Under the pieces are notes generated by a model. It was not told the DNA's origin and searched no databases. It saw only the letters and a list, made by a program, of their open reading frames with translations. Shown here in pieces: positions 16,584-25,895 of a stretch of 64,000 bases of DNA (within the stretch, counting starts at the first letter, position 1; every line of letters starts with the position of its first letter). Source of the DNA: Bacillota bacterium (GTDB taxonomy: Bacteria; Bacillota; Desulfotomaculia; Desulfotomaculales; Pelotomaculaceae); contig JAKPTB010000104.1 of NCBI GenBank assembly GCA_029555205.1, forward strand, positions 104,870-168,869, written 5' to 3'. Made by a program: the position numbers and the translations under genes.

Positions 16584-18266
16584 TCAGTACCCCCTTTCCT
16601 GCGGTATGTAGAGTGTGACCGAAACCGGCCCGTCGCTAAATTCCGGACCTTTCTCTCCCCGGCGCGCAATTGTGTGACAAAGCCAGTTCCGGTCGTCCCG
16701 CTCGGGATAGTCCAGACGGAAGTGGGCACCCCGGCTTTCTGTGCGGCGTAGCGCCCCCCTGGCGATTAATTCACACAAATCCAGGAGGTAGCCCAGTTCC
16801 AGATAATGTATCAAAGCGTAATTATAGGGCTGTTCCCCAGCCGGGGGAGTCAGTCTCCGGTAGCGCTCCTTCATCTCCGCCAGGCTATTAACCGCATCTT
16901 CCAGTTCGGGGCCATCCCGGAAAACACCAACCTGGCGGGTCATCAATAATGTCGCCTCCTGCCGGATCTTAAAGGGGCTGTCATCCTGCTTGCCCTGTGC
17001 CTGCCCGGCAAGCAGGGAATTCCAGGGGTCCAGATAACGGGAGACAGCCGCTTTGGAAAGGGAGATCCAGCGCTCCTTTCCGGCTAGTTTCGCGGCCCTT
17101 TGTCCGGCCCGCCGGCCAAAAACCACAGTTTCCAGCAGGGAATTGCCTCCCAGACGATTGGCCCCGTGGACGCTTACATTGGCAACTTCACCCGCTGCCA
17201 GGAGGCCGGGTATACTGGTCATCCCCCAAACATCGGTCCGTATGCCGCCCATACTATAATGCTGGGCCGGCTCTATGGGAATGGGGGTCCAGGCGGCGTC
17301 AATACCGGCATAGCGTGCAGCCAGGTCCTTTACCTGGGGCAGGCGCTGCTCCAGCAGTTCCTCTCCCAGATGGGTTAAATCCAGGTGCACATATTTCCCT
17401 TCTATGCCGCGCCCCTCTTTTATTTCTTTAAAAATTGCCCGGGAGACAAGGTCCCGCGGGGCCAGTTCCATTTTTTGAGGCGCATAACGGGCCATGAAGC
17501 GTTCCCCGTCCTTGTTCCTGAGGTATCCGCCCTCTCCCCTGGCTGCTTCGGAAATCAGGATATTGGTTCCGAAAAGCGTTGTGGGGTGAAATTGGACAAA
17601 TTCCATGTCCGAAAGAAGGGCGCCTGCCCGGTAGGCAATTGCCATTCCGTCCCCTGTGTTGGCATAGGCGTTGGTTGTTTTAGCAAAAGCCCGCCCGTAA
17701 CCACCGGTAGCCAGGATCAGCACTTTGCAACGAATAATCTCGAGTTTTGCCCTGGCCAGGTCATAGACCAGCGCCCCGGCAATCTGTCCCTCCTCAACCA
17801 GCAGCTCCAGCAGGTGCCACTCGGGGTAAATTTTTATCCCTCTCTCCAGTACTTTCTCAAAAAGAGTATGGAGCACTACATGGCCCGAAAGGTCAGCTGC
17901 AAAACAAGCCCGCGGGAAACCCGCGCCTCCCAGGGAACGCTGGGCCAGGCCGCCCTCGGGGTTACGGCTCCAGAGCACACCCATGCGTTCCAATTCCCGG
18001 ATCAATTCCGGTCCTTCGGAGCAAAGCACCTCTATGGCGTCCTGATCGCCCAGGTAGTCGCTCCCTTTCACAGTATCAAAAATATGAGCAGAGATACTGT
18101 CGTCCTCTCCCAGGACGGCGTTAAAACCGCCCTGGGCCGCTCCGCTGTGGGAACGGGTGGGATAAATCTTGCTCAAAATTGCAACATCACTTTTTTCTGT
18201 TGCTGTCAGTGCAGCCATGAGGCCTGCAAGACCTCCGCCCACAACCAGCACCTCGTGAATCAGCAT
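16584..18266 (-). CDS. Succinate dehydrogenase/fumarate reductase flavoprotein subunit
   Basis: 560 residues from ATG at 18266, six bases after AGGAGGTG. FAD-binding N-terminus EVLVVGGGLAGLMAA; SHSGAAQGG with the His for covalent FAD; HPTTLFG; SRAIFKEI with the active-site Arg; VHGANRLGGNSLLE. It catalyses fumarate/succinate interconversion. With the Fe-S subunit and no anchor in sight, a cytoplasmic fumarate reductase is a reasonable inference, as reported for soluble Frd in related syntrophs. Confidence 0.92.
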   Translation of the reverse strand: MLIHEVLVVGGGLAGLMAALTATEKSDVAILSKIYPTRSHSGAAQGGFNAVLGEDDSISAHIFDTVKGSDYLGDQDAIEVLCSEGPELIRELERMGVLWSRNPEGGLAQRSLGGAGFPRACFAADLSGHVVLHTLFEKVLERGIKIYPEWHLLELLVEEGQIAGALVYDLARAKLEIIRCKVLILATGGYGRAFAKTTNAYANTGDGMAIAYRAGALLSDMEFVQFHPTTLFGTNILISEAARGEGGYLRNKDGERFMARYAPQKMELAPRDLVSRAIFKEIKEGRGIEGKYVHLDLTHLGEELLEQRLPQVKDLAARYAGIDAAWTPIPIEPAQHYSMGGIRTDVWGMTSIPGLLAAGEVANVSVHGANRLGGNSLLETVVFGRRAGQRAAKLAGKERWISLSKAAVSRYLDPWNSLLAGQAQGKQDDSPFKIRQEATLLMTRQVGVFRDGPELEDAVNSLAEMKERYRRLTPPAGEQPYNYALIHYLELGYLLDLCELIARGALRRTESRGAHFRLDYPERDDRNWLCHTIARRGEKGPEFSDGPVSVTLYIPQERGY

Positions 18267-18299
18267 GAACTTCACCTCCTGAAGATAAGTCAAAGTATA

Positions 18300-19637
18300 C
18301 TAGAACAAAGCAGCCAAGTTTTCCACATGCTCCAGGTCTAAAACGGTTTTTCCCAACACTCCGGCCTTGTGCTCCCCCCACGGGCCTGCAGCCAGGTCAT
18401 AAAACTTTTGGAGCAAATCAGCGGCTGTTACCGGGTTTTCCGGGTCACCCCGGGGGAAATCTGTCCGTCCGCAATAGGACAGGCCTGACTTTGTTATAAT
18501 TTCTATCTCAGCAGGCCAACGGGCGGGGTGGACTGCATCCAGGCCGGCGTCTTGAATCAACGATACAACTGACATCAACTGCCTGATCTCCGGATCCGCC
18601 AGCGTTTCCGGAGTAAAATCCGTCAAACCGCAGCTTCCCTTGATTAAGGCCAGGGCCACACAGAAAGGCAGACTGAACTTCGCTGCATAGACAGTATCCG
18701 GCTGATGGTTCGCGGTTATGCTTAAAGCTATGCCGTAGGTACGGACGGTCAAGCCCGCCACATCAGAAGCCCTGATGCGGTGCCTGGCGGCCAATTCCAG
18801 AACCAGATCCACCGCCGGGTGGGTGTGGCGGCAGGAAGCGTGGATTTTAAAGGAGTTTTCCTCAATCTTATAGGGGGAACAACCAATACCTTTAGTAATT
18901 TTAGCCAGATCGTAAGTAGAAGCAGTGGCCCGGCAAAATCCCCTATCCCCCTCAATAATTGTTGATGCGCCGGTAAAACCTTCTCTTGCCAGCAAGGCTG
19001 CCAGTACGCCGTTTTGAGCTGCTTTTCCCGGGTGCAGGTGTTTGGACATGGAGCCGTCCAGCAAAAATTCCCATAAACCGGCGGCCTGGGTCCCGGCATT
19101 TCCCAGCGCCCAGACCATCTGTTCCCGGCTCAAGCCCAGCAGTTTACCGGCCGCAGCAGTTGCTCCGAAGGTACCGCAGGTCCCGGTGGTATGCCAGAAG
19201 TAATAGTGGGAAGGGGTAACAGCCTCACCGATCCGGATTGCCACTTCATACCCGGCAACGATAGCCTCTATCAGCTGACGGCCTCCTGCGCCGGTCATTT
19301 CAGCTACAGCCAGGCCCGCCGGAATAACAGCGGCGCCGGCATGGATGATCGCAGCCCGGTGCACGTCGTCCAGCTCCACAATGTGTGAAGCCAGGCCATT
19401 ACCCAGGGCTGCACTTAAACAGGAAGTCTTCTCCCCGGTTGCCAGTAGTGTTGCCTGGGGATTTCCTCCCTGATTCCTGAGCACAGCCAGCATCTTTTGC
19501 GAAGGTTCCTGCAGACCGCCGGCAGCGGCTGAACCAAGCCAATCCAGGAATGCCAGCTTGGCTGCCTGCACGGCAGCATGAGACAACCTTTCAAAACAAG
19601 TATTCTCAATAAAACCGGCCAGGCGGCTTGAGAGCAA
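18300..19637 (-). CDS. MmgE/PrpD-family protein
   Basis: About 445 residues of the MmgE/PrpD fold, which includes 2-methylcitrate dehydratase, cis-aconitate decarboxylase and related dehydratases. Typical blocks: LDWLGSAAAG, VELDDVHRAAIIHAGA, SMSKHLHPGKAAQNG and SCRHTHPAVD. The TTG at 19637 has GAGGTG six bases upstream; an ATG at 19661 without a ribosome binding site is the alternative. It is 33 bases upstream of the sdhA-like gene on the same strand. No prpB/prpC is adjacent, so the substrate is unknown. Confidence 0.83.
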   Translation of the reverse strand: MLSSRLAGFIENTCFERLSHAAVQAAKLAFLDWLGSAAAGGLQEPSQKMLAVLRNQGGNPQATLLATGEKTSCLSAALGNGLASHIVELDDVHRAAIIHAGAAVIPAGLAVAEMTGAGGRQLIEAIVAGYEVAIRIGEAVTPSHYYFWHTTGTCGTFGATAAAGKLLGLSREQMVWALGNAGTQAAGLWEFLLDGSMSKHLHPGKAAQNGVLAALLAREGFTGASTIIEGDRGFCRATASTYDLAKITKGIGCSPYKIEENSFKIHASCRHTHPAVDLVLELAARHRIRASDVAGLTVRTYGIALSITANHQPDTVYAAKFSLPFCVALALIKGSCGLTDFTPETLADPEIRQLMSVVSLIQDAGLDAVHPARWPAEIEIITKSGLSYCGRTDFPRGDPENPVTAADLLQKFYDLAAGPWGEHKAGVLGKTVLDLEHVENLAALF

Positions 19638-20029
19638 AAGAATCACCTCATTTTGGTGCATGGCGATGATACTTGAGCACGGCCGGAGCCTCTTTTTCAA
19701 ACAATAGCCAGCCGTTGTACGTGCCCGGTCGCCGAAACTAAACGTATGAAGATATCCCTTGTTATTATCTCAAGATACTGTCCCGTATGTTCATTGTTAT
19801 AATCTCTTTTCGAGATATCCATTCGACACGAATGAGTTTTAATCCTTTCTAGAAGACTTAATCAATCTAATTGCAGAATAGTCTAAGAGAATGTGAAAAT
19901 AACTATAATACCATCAAATGGACGATTTTACCTGATTTTCCTTGCCCAATGGCAATTGTACATGAGTTTTGGATTTCTGTCTACACCTGCAAAAAATCAT
20001 CCTATAATAAAAAATCATCCTATAATTAA

Positions 20030-20079
20030 GAAAAATCCGCAACACTTTGGTCATATCAAAGAGTTGCGGATTCTTTTAT
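20030..20079. terminator. Strong terminator between the MmgE/PrpD gene and the OYE-type gene
   Basis: AATCCGCAAC pairs with GTTGCGGATT, extended by CTTTG/CAAAG inside, followed by CTTTTAT; A-rich on the other side. It ends the minus-strand reductase transcript. A short direct repeat (AAAAAATCATCCTATAAT, twice, ~19990-20026) lies just left of it. The rest of 19700-20197 is empty. Confidence 0.8.
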
Positions 20080-20197
20080 ACTGGAATTCCGGTCCTGGAA
20101 CCTTTTAGTTTCAGATACTTAAGGGCGCATTACAAACATTACCTGCGCCAGCAATGGTTCGCCTGCAAAGGTAAAGCTTTTGTTTAACTAAAAAGCT

Positions 20198-22132
20198 TTA
20201 AATTGTTACAGCAATCCTTGCGCCTTCCTCAATTGCCTGGATCGCCTTTCTTGCTTTTACGGCATCTCCGATAACATATAGCTCAGCATCTACTCTTCCT
20301 TTCAGTTTTTCCTCCAGGGGATTGTAGGACTTTGTACCCAAGGCCAGTACGATGCTGTCGAAGCCCGCAATCTTTTCTTCCCGGCCGTCTTTCAGATAAA
20401 CAACACCATCATCTAAAAACTCCTTAACCACAGCGCCGGTCAGGCAAGAAACACCATACTCTTTTAAGCGCTCCATTAAATATAACCTGGGGCCATCCGG
20501 CATATCCTTTGCTAATTCTGATTCCATTTCAATAATGGTTACCTTGCGGCCATGTTCGCCGATAAAATCCGCAGTCTCAGCCCCAACCATGCCTCCACCA
20601 ACAACCAGAACCTTTTCTCCCAGATCTGTTTTTCCGTCGAGCACGTCGACAGCCTTCGCGAATTTGGGGTTATCTATTCCTTTGATGTCAGGGAGCAGCG
20701 GAATACCGCCTGTTGCCAGGACCACCACATCGGGCTTTTCTCTTATTACCAGGGCAGGGGTGACCTCCACACCCAGTTTGTACTCCACACCATATTTTTT
20801 GCCCATTGTAATATAATACTTAATTGCTCTCAGTATATCGTCCTTGGTGGAGGGAATACCTCCTATCCTGAACTGCCCGCCCAGTACGTTTTGTTCTTCG
20901 TACAAAGTTACCTGATGGCCTCTCCTGGCGGCAACCCAGGCAGCTTCCAAACCAGCCGGACCGCCCCCTGCGATTATAACCTTTTTGGGTTTTTCAGTTT
21001 TTTCTATTTTTAAAGTCCCTTCCCTGCCTGTAAAGGGATTGACCAAACAACCGATTTTTAAGTGCTCCGGATCGAACAAGTAGCCTACACACCCCTGCAG
21101 GCAGGCAATACAGGGAGCTATTTCCTCCGGTACGTTGGCTGCCACCTTGTTCGGCCACTCGGGATCAGCCAGCGATTCCCTGCCCAAAGCAATCATATCC
21201 GCCTTGCCGGCCTGTATGATGTCCTCTGCCAAAAACGGATCATTGATCCGTCCCACTGTGATGACCGGAATTTTAACTGATTTTTTAACTTCTTCCGCGG
21301 CAACTGCGTTAAATCCCGGCGGGACGGCGCCCGGTACGAACATCCAGTGCATACTGCCGTAAGTACATATTGATATATGAACAGCATTGACGCCTGCCTG
21401 CTCCACAAGCCTTGCTATAGCCCTGGTTTCATCAATAGCCCTTCCACCATGTACCTTTTCGTCACCGCTCATTCTGAAAATTAGCGGGTAACCGTTTCCG
21501 ACTTCCCGTTTTATACTTCTGATAATCTCAAGGGGAAATTTCATCCTGCTGATGAAGCTGCCGCCGAACTCATCAATTCTTTTATTAGAATAAGCCGACA
21601 TGAATTGGGCAATTAAGTAACCGTGTGCGCCGTGAATTTCCACCGCGTCAAAACCGGCATCCCTGGCTCTTACCGCCGCATCCCTGAACTTTCCAATAAG
21701 ATCATAGACTTCCTGGGTTGAAAGCTCATGGGGTATCTCCTTCATAACCGGGCAAGGGACAGCCGATGGAGCAACCGGTTGTTGACCAATAATATCTTTT
21801 GAAGTTTGTCTGCCGGCATGGTGAAGCTGCACAGCAATCTTGGCTCCATACTTGTGTACCTCGTCCACCAACTTTTTCCAGCCGGGGATAAATTCATCGC
21901 TCCACAAACCGGGTTCAAAGGGAATCGCCTTTCCAGCAGGCTCGACAGCTGTTACTTCCACAATGATCAATCCAAAGCCGCCCTTTGCCCTGGCCACATG
22001 ATAGTCAATCAACTGCTGAGAAACACTACCGTCCGGATTGGCGTAGTTTGACCCCATGGGCGGCACCACAAAACGATTTTTTACCTCCATTGAGCCGATT
22101 TTAATTGGTGACAGCAAAGCCGGAAAATTCAT
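20198..22132 (-). CDS. Old-yellow-enzyme-type NADH:flavin oxidoreductase / dienoyl-CoA reductase-like
   Basis: 644 residues. N-terminal FMN TIM barrel (MNFPALLSPIKIGSMEVKNR; HHAGRQTS; HGAHGYLIAQFMS), a [4Fe-4S] site (CIACLQGC ... C, residues ~335-360), and a C-terminal FAD/NAD(P) domain (VIIAGGGPAGLEAAW; VLVVGGGMVGAETADF). This is the architecture of 2,4-dienoyl-CoA reductase, trimethylamine dehydrogenase and bile-acid or enoate reductases. Start ATG follows AGGAGGGTTTTT. A sigma-54 promoter lies ~115 bases upstream and an AcoR-type activator gene is next door, so expression is probably induced by a small molecule. The substrate is unknown. Confidence 0.9.
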   Translation of the reverse strand: MNFPALLSPIKIGSMEVKNRFVVPPMGSNYANPDGSVSQQLIDYHVARAKGGFGLIIVEVTAVEPAGKAIPFEPGLWSDEFIPGWKKLVDEVHKYGAKIAVQLHHAGRQTSKDIIGQQPVAPSAVPCPVMKEIPHELSTQEVYDLIGKFRDAAVRARDAGFDAVEIHGAHGYLIAQFMSAYSNKRIDEFGGSFISRMKFPLEIIRSIKREVGNGYPLIFRMSGDEKVHGGRAIDETRAIARLVEQAGVNAVHISICTYGSMHWMFVPGAVPPGFNAVAAEEVKKSVKIPVITVGRINDPFLAEDIIQAGKADMIALGRESLADPEWPNKVAANVPEEIAPCIACLQGCVGYLFDPEHLKIGCLVNPFTGREGTLKIEKTEKPKKVIIAGGGPAGLEAAWVAARRGHQVTLYEEQNVLGGQFRIGGIPSTKDDILRAIKYYITMGKKYGVEYKLGVEVTPALVIREKPDVVVLATGGIPLLPDIKGIDNPKFAKAVDVLDGKTDLGEKVLVVGGGMVGAETADFIGEHGRKVTIIEMESELAKDMPDGPRLYLMERLKEYGVSCLTGAVVKEFLDDGVVYLKDGREEKIAGFDSIVLALGTKSYNPLEEKLKGRVDAELYVIGDAVKARKAIQAIEEGARIAVTI

Positions 22133-22248
22133 AAAAACCCTCCTTTTTAGTATGAATCTCTACAGGTACTGAATTGAACCATTGTAATCAGCAGATTGTT
22201 GACAGGGCAAATAAAAAGCTTTTACCTGCTGGACTATGGTTAATATAA

Positions 22249-22266
22249 CCGCAATTTTTATACCAA
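22249..22266 (-). promoter_or_regulatory. Sigma-54 (-24/-12) promoter
   Basis: The minus strand reads TTGGTATAAAAATTGCGG: GG at -24 and GC at -12 exactly ten bases apart, with the TGG...TTGC context of sigma-54 promoters. Transcription would start near 22240, giving a ~105-nt leader before the reductase ATG at 22132. The neighbour at 22606 encodes a sigma-54 activator. Confidence 0.75.
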
Positions 22267-22402
22267 ATGATAATAAGGCAGGAATAAAGGCAGGGCAAAG
22301 GAATGAAAGTCCACTGTTATGCTAAAATAGGCGGTTTTTCTACCCGTTAATTCTATTCAGGACTTAACCAGGAGGATTAAGAGGGAAAACATGGTGCGAT
22401 GA

Positions 22403-22421
22403 GTGTATATATTTTATACGC
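22403..22421. promoter_or_regulatory. Candidate upstream activator site
   Basis: GTGTATA-TATTT-TATACGC, an imperfect inverted repeat (6 of 7 pairs) about 150 bases upstream of the sigma-54 promoter, at the distance expected for an enhancer-binding activator. The link to the AcoR-type protein is inference. Confidence 0.35.
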
Positions 22422-22605
22422 CAGCTAGATTCAAGTAGCAAAAAGTGAAGAGCTCTTAAATTGACAAAAAAATATAATACATAACCATTAATCTATGCAT
22501 TATATGCCAAGCTGAACTACCCTGTATAGATTTTAAACATTTTTTACAGTCCTTATTAAGATCCTGTTTAAATTTTTTACATATCACAATTAGACTATAA
22601 TTAGA

Positions 22606-24558
22606 CTATATTTTATATTTTTTTATTTTACGATAAAGAGTGGCCCTGGTGATGCCCAGACTGCCGGCAGCCAGTGTTATATTTTTGTTGCATTGCTTGA
22701 GCGTTTCGATGATATTCTGTTTTTCTAATTCTTCCAGTGTTTTTAAATTTACCGCAACATCTGCTCCGGCTTTAAGAGCTGGTGACAGATCATTAACCGT
22801 TACCGTACTGCCCTTCATACTGTTCAAAAAATAAATTACTGTATTCTCAAGTTCCCGCACATTTCCCGGCCAGTCATAGGCTGAAATAATTCGCCTGACC
22901 TGAGGCGATATTATAATAGATTCCGCCGTGCCCTGTGAAGAAGCATGTTTTCTTATAAAGTATCGCAATAATACTTCCAGGTCTTCTTTTCTTTCCCTTA
23001 AAGGCGGAATATTTAAAATAAATACAGACAGCCTGTAATACAGGTCATTTCTGAAGCGGCCGTTCTCTACTTCCTGGAGCAAATTCTTATTGGTAGCTGC
23101 TATAATTCGTACGTCCAGTGGAATGATCCGGGAACCCCCAACTCTTTCGATGTATTTTTCCTGTAAAACCCTTAAGAGGTTCGTCTGTACTGTTAAGGGC
23201 ATATCCCCTATCTCATCTAAAAAAATTGTGCCGCCGTTGGCAAGTTCAAATTTACCGGCTTTTCCACCTTTTTTTGCCCCCGTAAAGGTGCCTTCTTCAT
23301 AACCGAACAGTTCGCTCTGAATCAAGTCTTTAGGCAGAGCAGCGCAGTTAACCGCAATAAAGGGTTTTTTTTGGCGGGGACTGTAATTATGTATGGCTTG
23401 AGCAATTATTTCCTTACCGGTACCGCTCTCGCCCTGGATTAATGTGGTAGTATCTTTAAAAGAAATGTTTTTTGCATTCTGCACCAATTCCTCCATTTCC
23501 CTGCTACAGTAGATCAGATCGTCAAAGGTGTAGGAAGCGGCTATGCTGCCCCCACCGGTAGCTTCCTTTACTTCTTTCAAAGTTCCCACAACGCCGACAT
23601 CTTCATAATTTTCATTCTTAATTGGTTTTAAATGGGCATTGACATATACAGGTCCTTTGGGAGTGGCAAACTGCAATTCGGTCCAGCAGCAGTTATTCTT
23701 TAACCTCTGCTTGACGCTTTCGTAGTTACTTACGATATCTTCGATTTGTCGTCCCACGTAACCCTGGGACGAAACACCAAGTATCTTTGAGGCGGTGTTG
23801 TTCATATGCGTAATAGTACCCTGGCTGTCGAAAAAGAGTAGAGCCTCCGGCACACTATTAACTATAGCTTTAAAATAGTGGTAGGATTTATTAAAATCCG
23901 CATGTACCCGGCGAAAATCCAACTCCATTTCTATCGCCCTGGCCGTAGTTTCTACCAAACTCAGAATTAACGGGTGATGTAGTTTTTCATTGTTATTGGA
24001 TAGATCTAGAGTGCCTAACAGGTTACCCTGCCTGTCAAAAACCGGCGCTGCTGAACAACACCAGTCATGATAAAGCTGGCAGTAATGCTCACGGGAAAAG
24101 ATCTGGATGGGGTTCCGGCTAACAAGACACACACCGGGAGAGGTTGTCCCAATGACATTTTCGGAGCAGGAGGCGCCCGGGACAAGAGAGAGTGACTCGG
24201 CCAGGTTAAACATTTTCCTGTCGCCGAACAGATCCAGAATTATCCCCTCAGCATCGGCAAGTAAAACAATGAAACCCATCCCTTTTACCGACTCATACAA
24301 CTTCTTCATATGCGGCCTTGCAACTCTGAGAAAATCCCTTTGCTGTTCTGTCAAAACTTTAAGATCAGGTGTAATTAAACTAACCTTGTTTTTTACCGGA
24401 TCGATATTACTCTGCAGGCACCTTTTCCATGAAAGGGCTATCTCCTGGCGCAAAAGACTGGTTTCCACATAACGCTCACAAGCCAGTTTATTCCAGGCCT
24501 TCTCTGTCACAGCATCCGTTGCACTTTTAAAGGCTCTATTCTTTTTTAACGGAGCCAT
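22606..24558 (-). CDS. Sigma-54-dependent activator, AcoR type (GAF-PAS-AAA-Fis HTH)
   Basis: 650 residues. N-terminal GAF-like sensor region (GASCSENVIGTTSPG, the AcoR family block), a PAS domain around residues 220-330 (NSVPEALLFFDSQGTITHMN), AAA+ domain with Walker A GESGTGKE, the sigma-54 contact loop as GTFTGA (instead of GAFTGA), Walker B GGTIFLDEIGDMPL, and a C-terminal Fis-type HTH (LAAGSLGITRATLYRKIKKY). Such proteins open sigma-54 promoters in response to a ligand. It lies upstream of, and on the same strand as, the reductase with a sigma-54 promoter between them. The ligand is unknown. Confidence 0.92.
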   Translation of the reverse strand: MAPLKKNRAFKSATDAVTEKAWNKLACERYVETSLLRQEIALSWKRCLQSNIDPVKNKVSLITPDLKVLTEQQRDFLRVARPHMKKLYESVKGMGFIVLLADAEGIILDLFGDRKMFNLAESLSLVPGASCSENVIGTTSPGVCLVSRNPIQIFSREHYCQLYHDWCCSAAPVFDRQGNLLGTLDLSNNNEKLHHPLILSLVETTARAIEMELDFRRVHADFNKSYHYFKAIVNSVPEALLFFDSQGTITHMNNTASKILGVSSQGYVGRQIEDIVSNYESVKQRLKNNCCWTELQFATPKGPVYVNAHLKPIKNENYEDVGVVGTLKEVKEATGGGSIAASYTFDDLIYCSREMEELVQNAKNISFKDTTTLIQGESGTGKEIIAQAIHNYSPRQKKPFIAVNCAALPKDLIQSELFGYEEGTFTGAKKGGKAGKFELANGGTIFLDEIGDMPLTVQTNLLRVLQEKYIERVGGSRIIPLDVRIIAATNKNLLQEVENGRFRNDLYYRLSVFILNIPPLRERKEDLEVLLRYFIRKHASSQGTAESIIISPQVRRIISAYDWPGNVRELENTVIYFLNSMKGSTVTVNDLSPALKAGADVAVNLKTLEELEKQNIIETLKQCNKNITLAAGSLGITRATLYRKIKKYKI

Positions 24559-24822
24559 TAAGCCACCTTCCTTTCCTGCAGATCAACTATTCTCTCCACC
24601 ATGTAAACAGGTAAAACCCTGGGGGTATATTTTATATAATTCTATCGCTGTTAAAACCATTAAGCTTGTTATAATAAATAGGCTATAAAGCAAAACCCAT
24701 TTCAACAAAAAAAGGTATGCTTTTTAAATCTATTTTACCAGACCATGCAGTTGAAAAACAGTTAAACTCGTGTGAATAATATTTTAGGCAAATAAGATGC
24801 AAAACTCATCAAAATAATATGG

Positions 24823-24856
24823 TAAAATGGGGTCCTGCAGTATCTGCAAAACCCCA
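24823..24856 (-). terminator. Terminator of tRNA-Pro
   Basis: On the minus strand GGGGT-TTTGCAG-ATA-CTGCAGG-ACCCC folds into a long hairpin followed by ATTTTACC. It starts 18 bases after the tRNA 3' end. Confidence 0.65.
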
Positions 24857-24872
24857 TTTTCATTGATTTTAC

Positions 24873-24950
24873 TGGTCGGAGCGACACGACTTGAACGTGC
24901 GACCTCTACCACCCCAAGGTAGCGCTCTAGCCAAACTGAGCTACGCCCCG
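24873..24950 (-). tRNA. tRNA-Pro(GGG)
   Basis: Full cloverleaf on the minus strand, with acceptor stem CGGGGCG/CGCTCCG, D-arm AGCTCAG, anticodon stem CTACC/GGTAG around TTGGGGT (anticodon GGG), T-arm GTTCAAGTC and an encoded CCA (24873-24875). The initial C1-G72 pair is typical of bacterial tRNA-Pro. Confidence 0.95.
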
Positions 24951-25027
24951 TTGTATTTTAATGTGCAGATGTAATTGTAACTGTTTTAAATCTAAAAGTC
25001 AAGAGGCTAAGAAATCAAAGACAGCCT

Positions 25028-25329
25028 GTTTTGTTTCCAGTGTATTTCCGGAGCTGTCCGGCAGATCATTAGAACCGGGAATAGTCCTGGAGGGCAGCCG
25101 AATTATTTCCATTTATTTCTCCAAACAAGGATATGTGTGTTGCCGCAGCCTCTGCTCTGGCCGGGATCATTCAAGACAGTGAACTTACGGCGGAAAACAT
25201 TATTCCTTCGATTATTAAAGATAACTCTCTTCAGTGGTGGCTGAAGCGGTCATGCATGCAGCTGAAAGAAAGGGTGTATCCAGGAATATTCTTACAGGAG
25301 ATATAGGCCATGAGGACAATTTGATTTAA
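25028..25329 (+). pseudogene. Remnant of a malic enzyme C-terminus
   Basis: Pieces matching the last ~90 residues of NAD-type malic enzyme occur in order but in shifting frames: VLFPVYFRS (compare VLAFPGIFRG), DMCVAAASALAGIIQD, SELTAENIIPSI, then VVAEAVMHAAERKGVSRNIL before a TAA at 25327. Parts between these pieces are missing or shifted. No ribosome binding site or intact frame exists. It is a decayed gene between tRNA-Pro and the Nudix gene. Confidence 0.72.
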
Positions 25330-25376
25330 ACCGCTGATGGGTTATCATTTAAAAAAGATTAAAAAACGGGGGAACT

Positions 25377-25895
25377 ATGAAACAGCGGTTTTATTATTGT
25401 CCAAAATGCGGAGGCAAGTTATTCTATCGTAACTGCGGGGAAAGAAACAGGTTGGTATGCGGGAACTGCAGCTATATCTTCTACGAAAACCCCATCGTCG
25501 GAGTAGCCGCGGTGGTACTGGATCAGCAGGGGCGGCTCCTGTTGGGCAGGCGGAACAGCAGTTACAAGGGCCTGTGGTGCATCCCCTGCGGCTACGTAGA
25601 GTATGATGAAGATGTTTACGAAGCTATTATCCGCGAGTTTAAAGAAGAAACCAACCTGGACATCAAAATCACCGGTATCTGTTCCGTGCATTCCAACTTC
25701 CACAATCCTGAAACGCATACCGTAGGAATCTGGTTTTATGCCGAAGTAACCGGCGGTGAGCTCACCGCCCGGGGAGACCTGGATCAGGTAGACTTTTTTT
25801 CCCTGGACAACATACCTCCCCTGGCTTTTCCCACAGATGCAATCGTTATTGAAAAAATCAGGCAGTCCCTGAAAAAAAACGGCCTATCCTGTTAA
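25377..25895 (+). CDS. Nudix hydrolase with N-terminal zinc ribbon
   Basis: 172 residues. An N-terminal zinc ribbon (YCPKCGGKL ... LVCGNC) precedes the Nudix domain with the box G(x5)E...REFKEETNL, which binds Mg2+ and cuts nucleoside-diphosphate-X compounds. The layout resembles the C-terminal two thirds of NudC-type NADH pyrophosphatases and ADP-ribose-type Nudix proteins. Start ATG follows GGGGGAACT. Its 3' end overlaps tail-to-tail with cbiO by 12 bases. Substrate unknown. Confidence 0.88.
   Translation: MKQRFYYCPKCGGKLFYRNCGERNRLVCGNCSYIFYENPIVGVAAVVLDQQGRLLLGRRNSSYKGLWCIPCGYVEYDEDVYEAIIREFKEETNLDIKITGICSVHSNFHNPETHTVGIWFYAEVTGGELTARGDLDQVDFFSLDNIPPLAFPTDAIVIEKIRQSLKKNGLSC

Noticed and set aside
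17385..18341. 318-codon plus-strand frame opposite sdhA
   Set aside because: Shadow of the flavoprotein gene, whose motifs are unmistakable on the minus strand.
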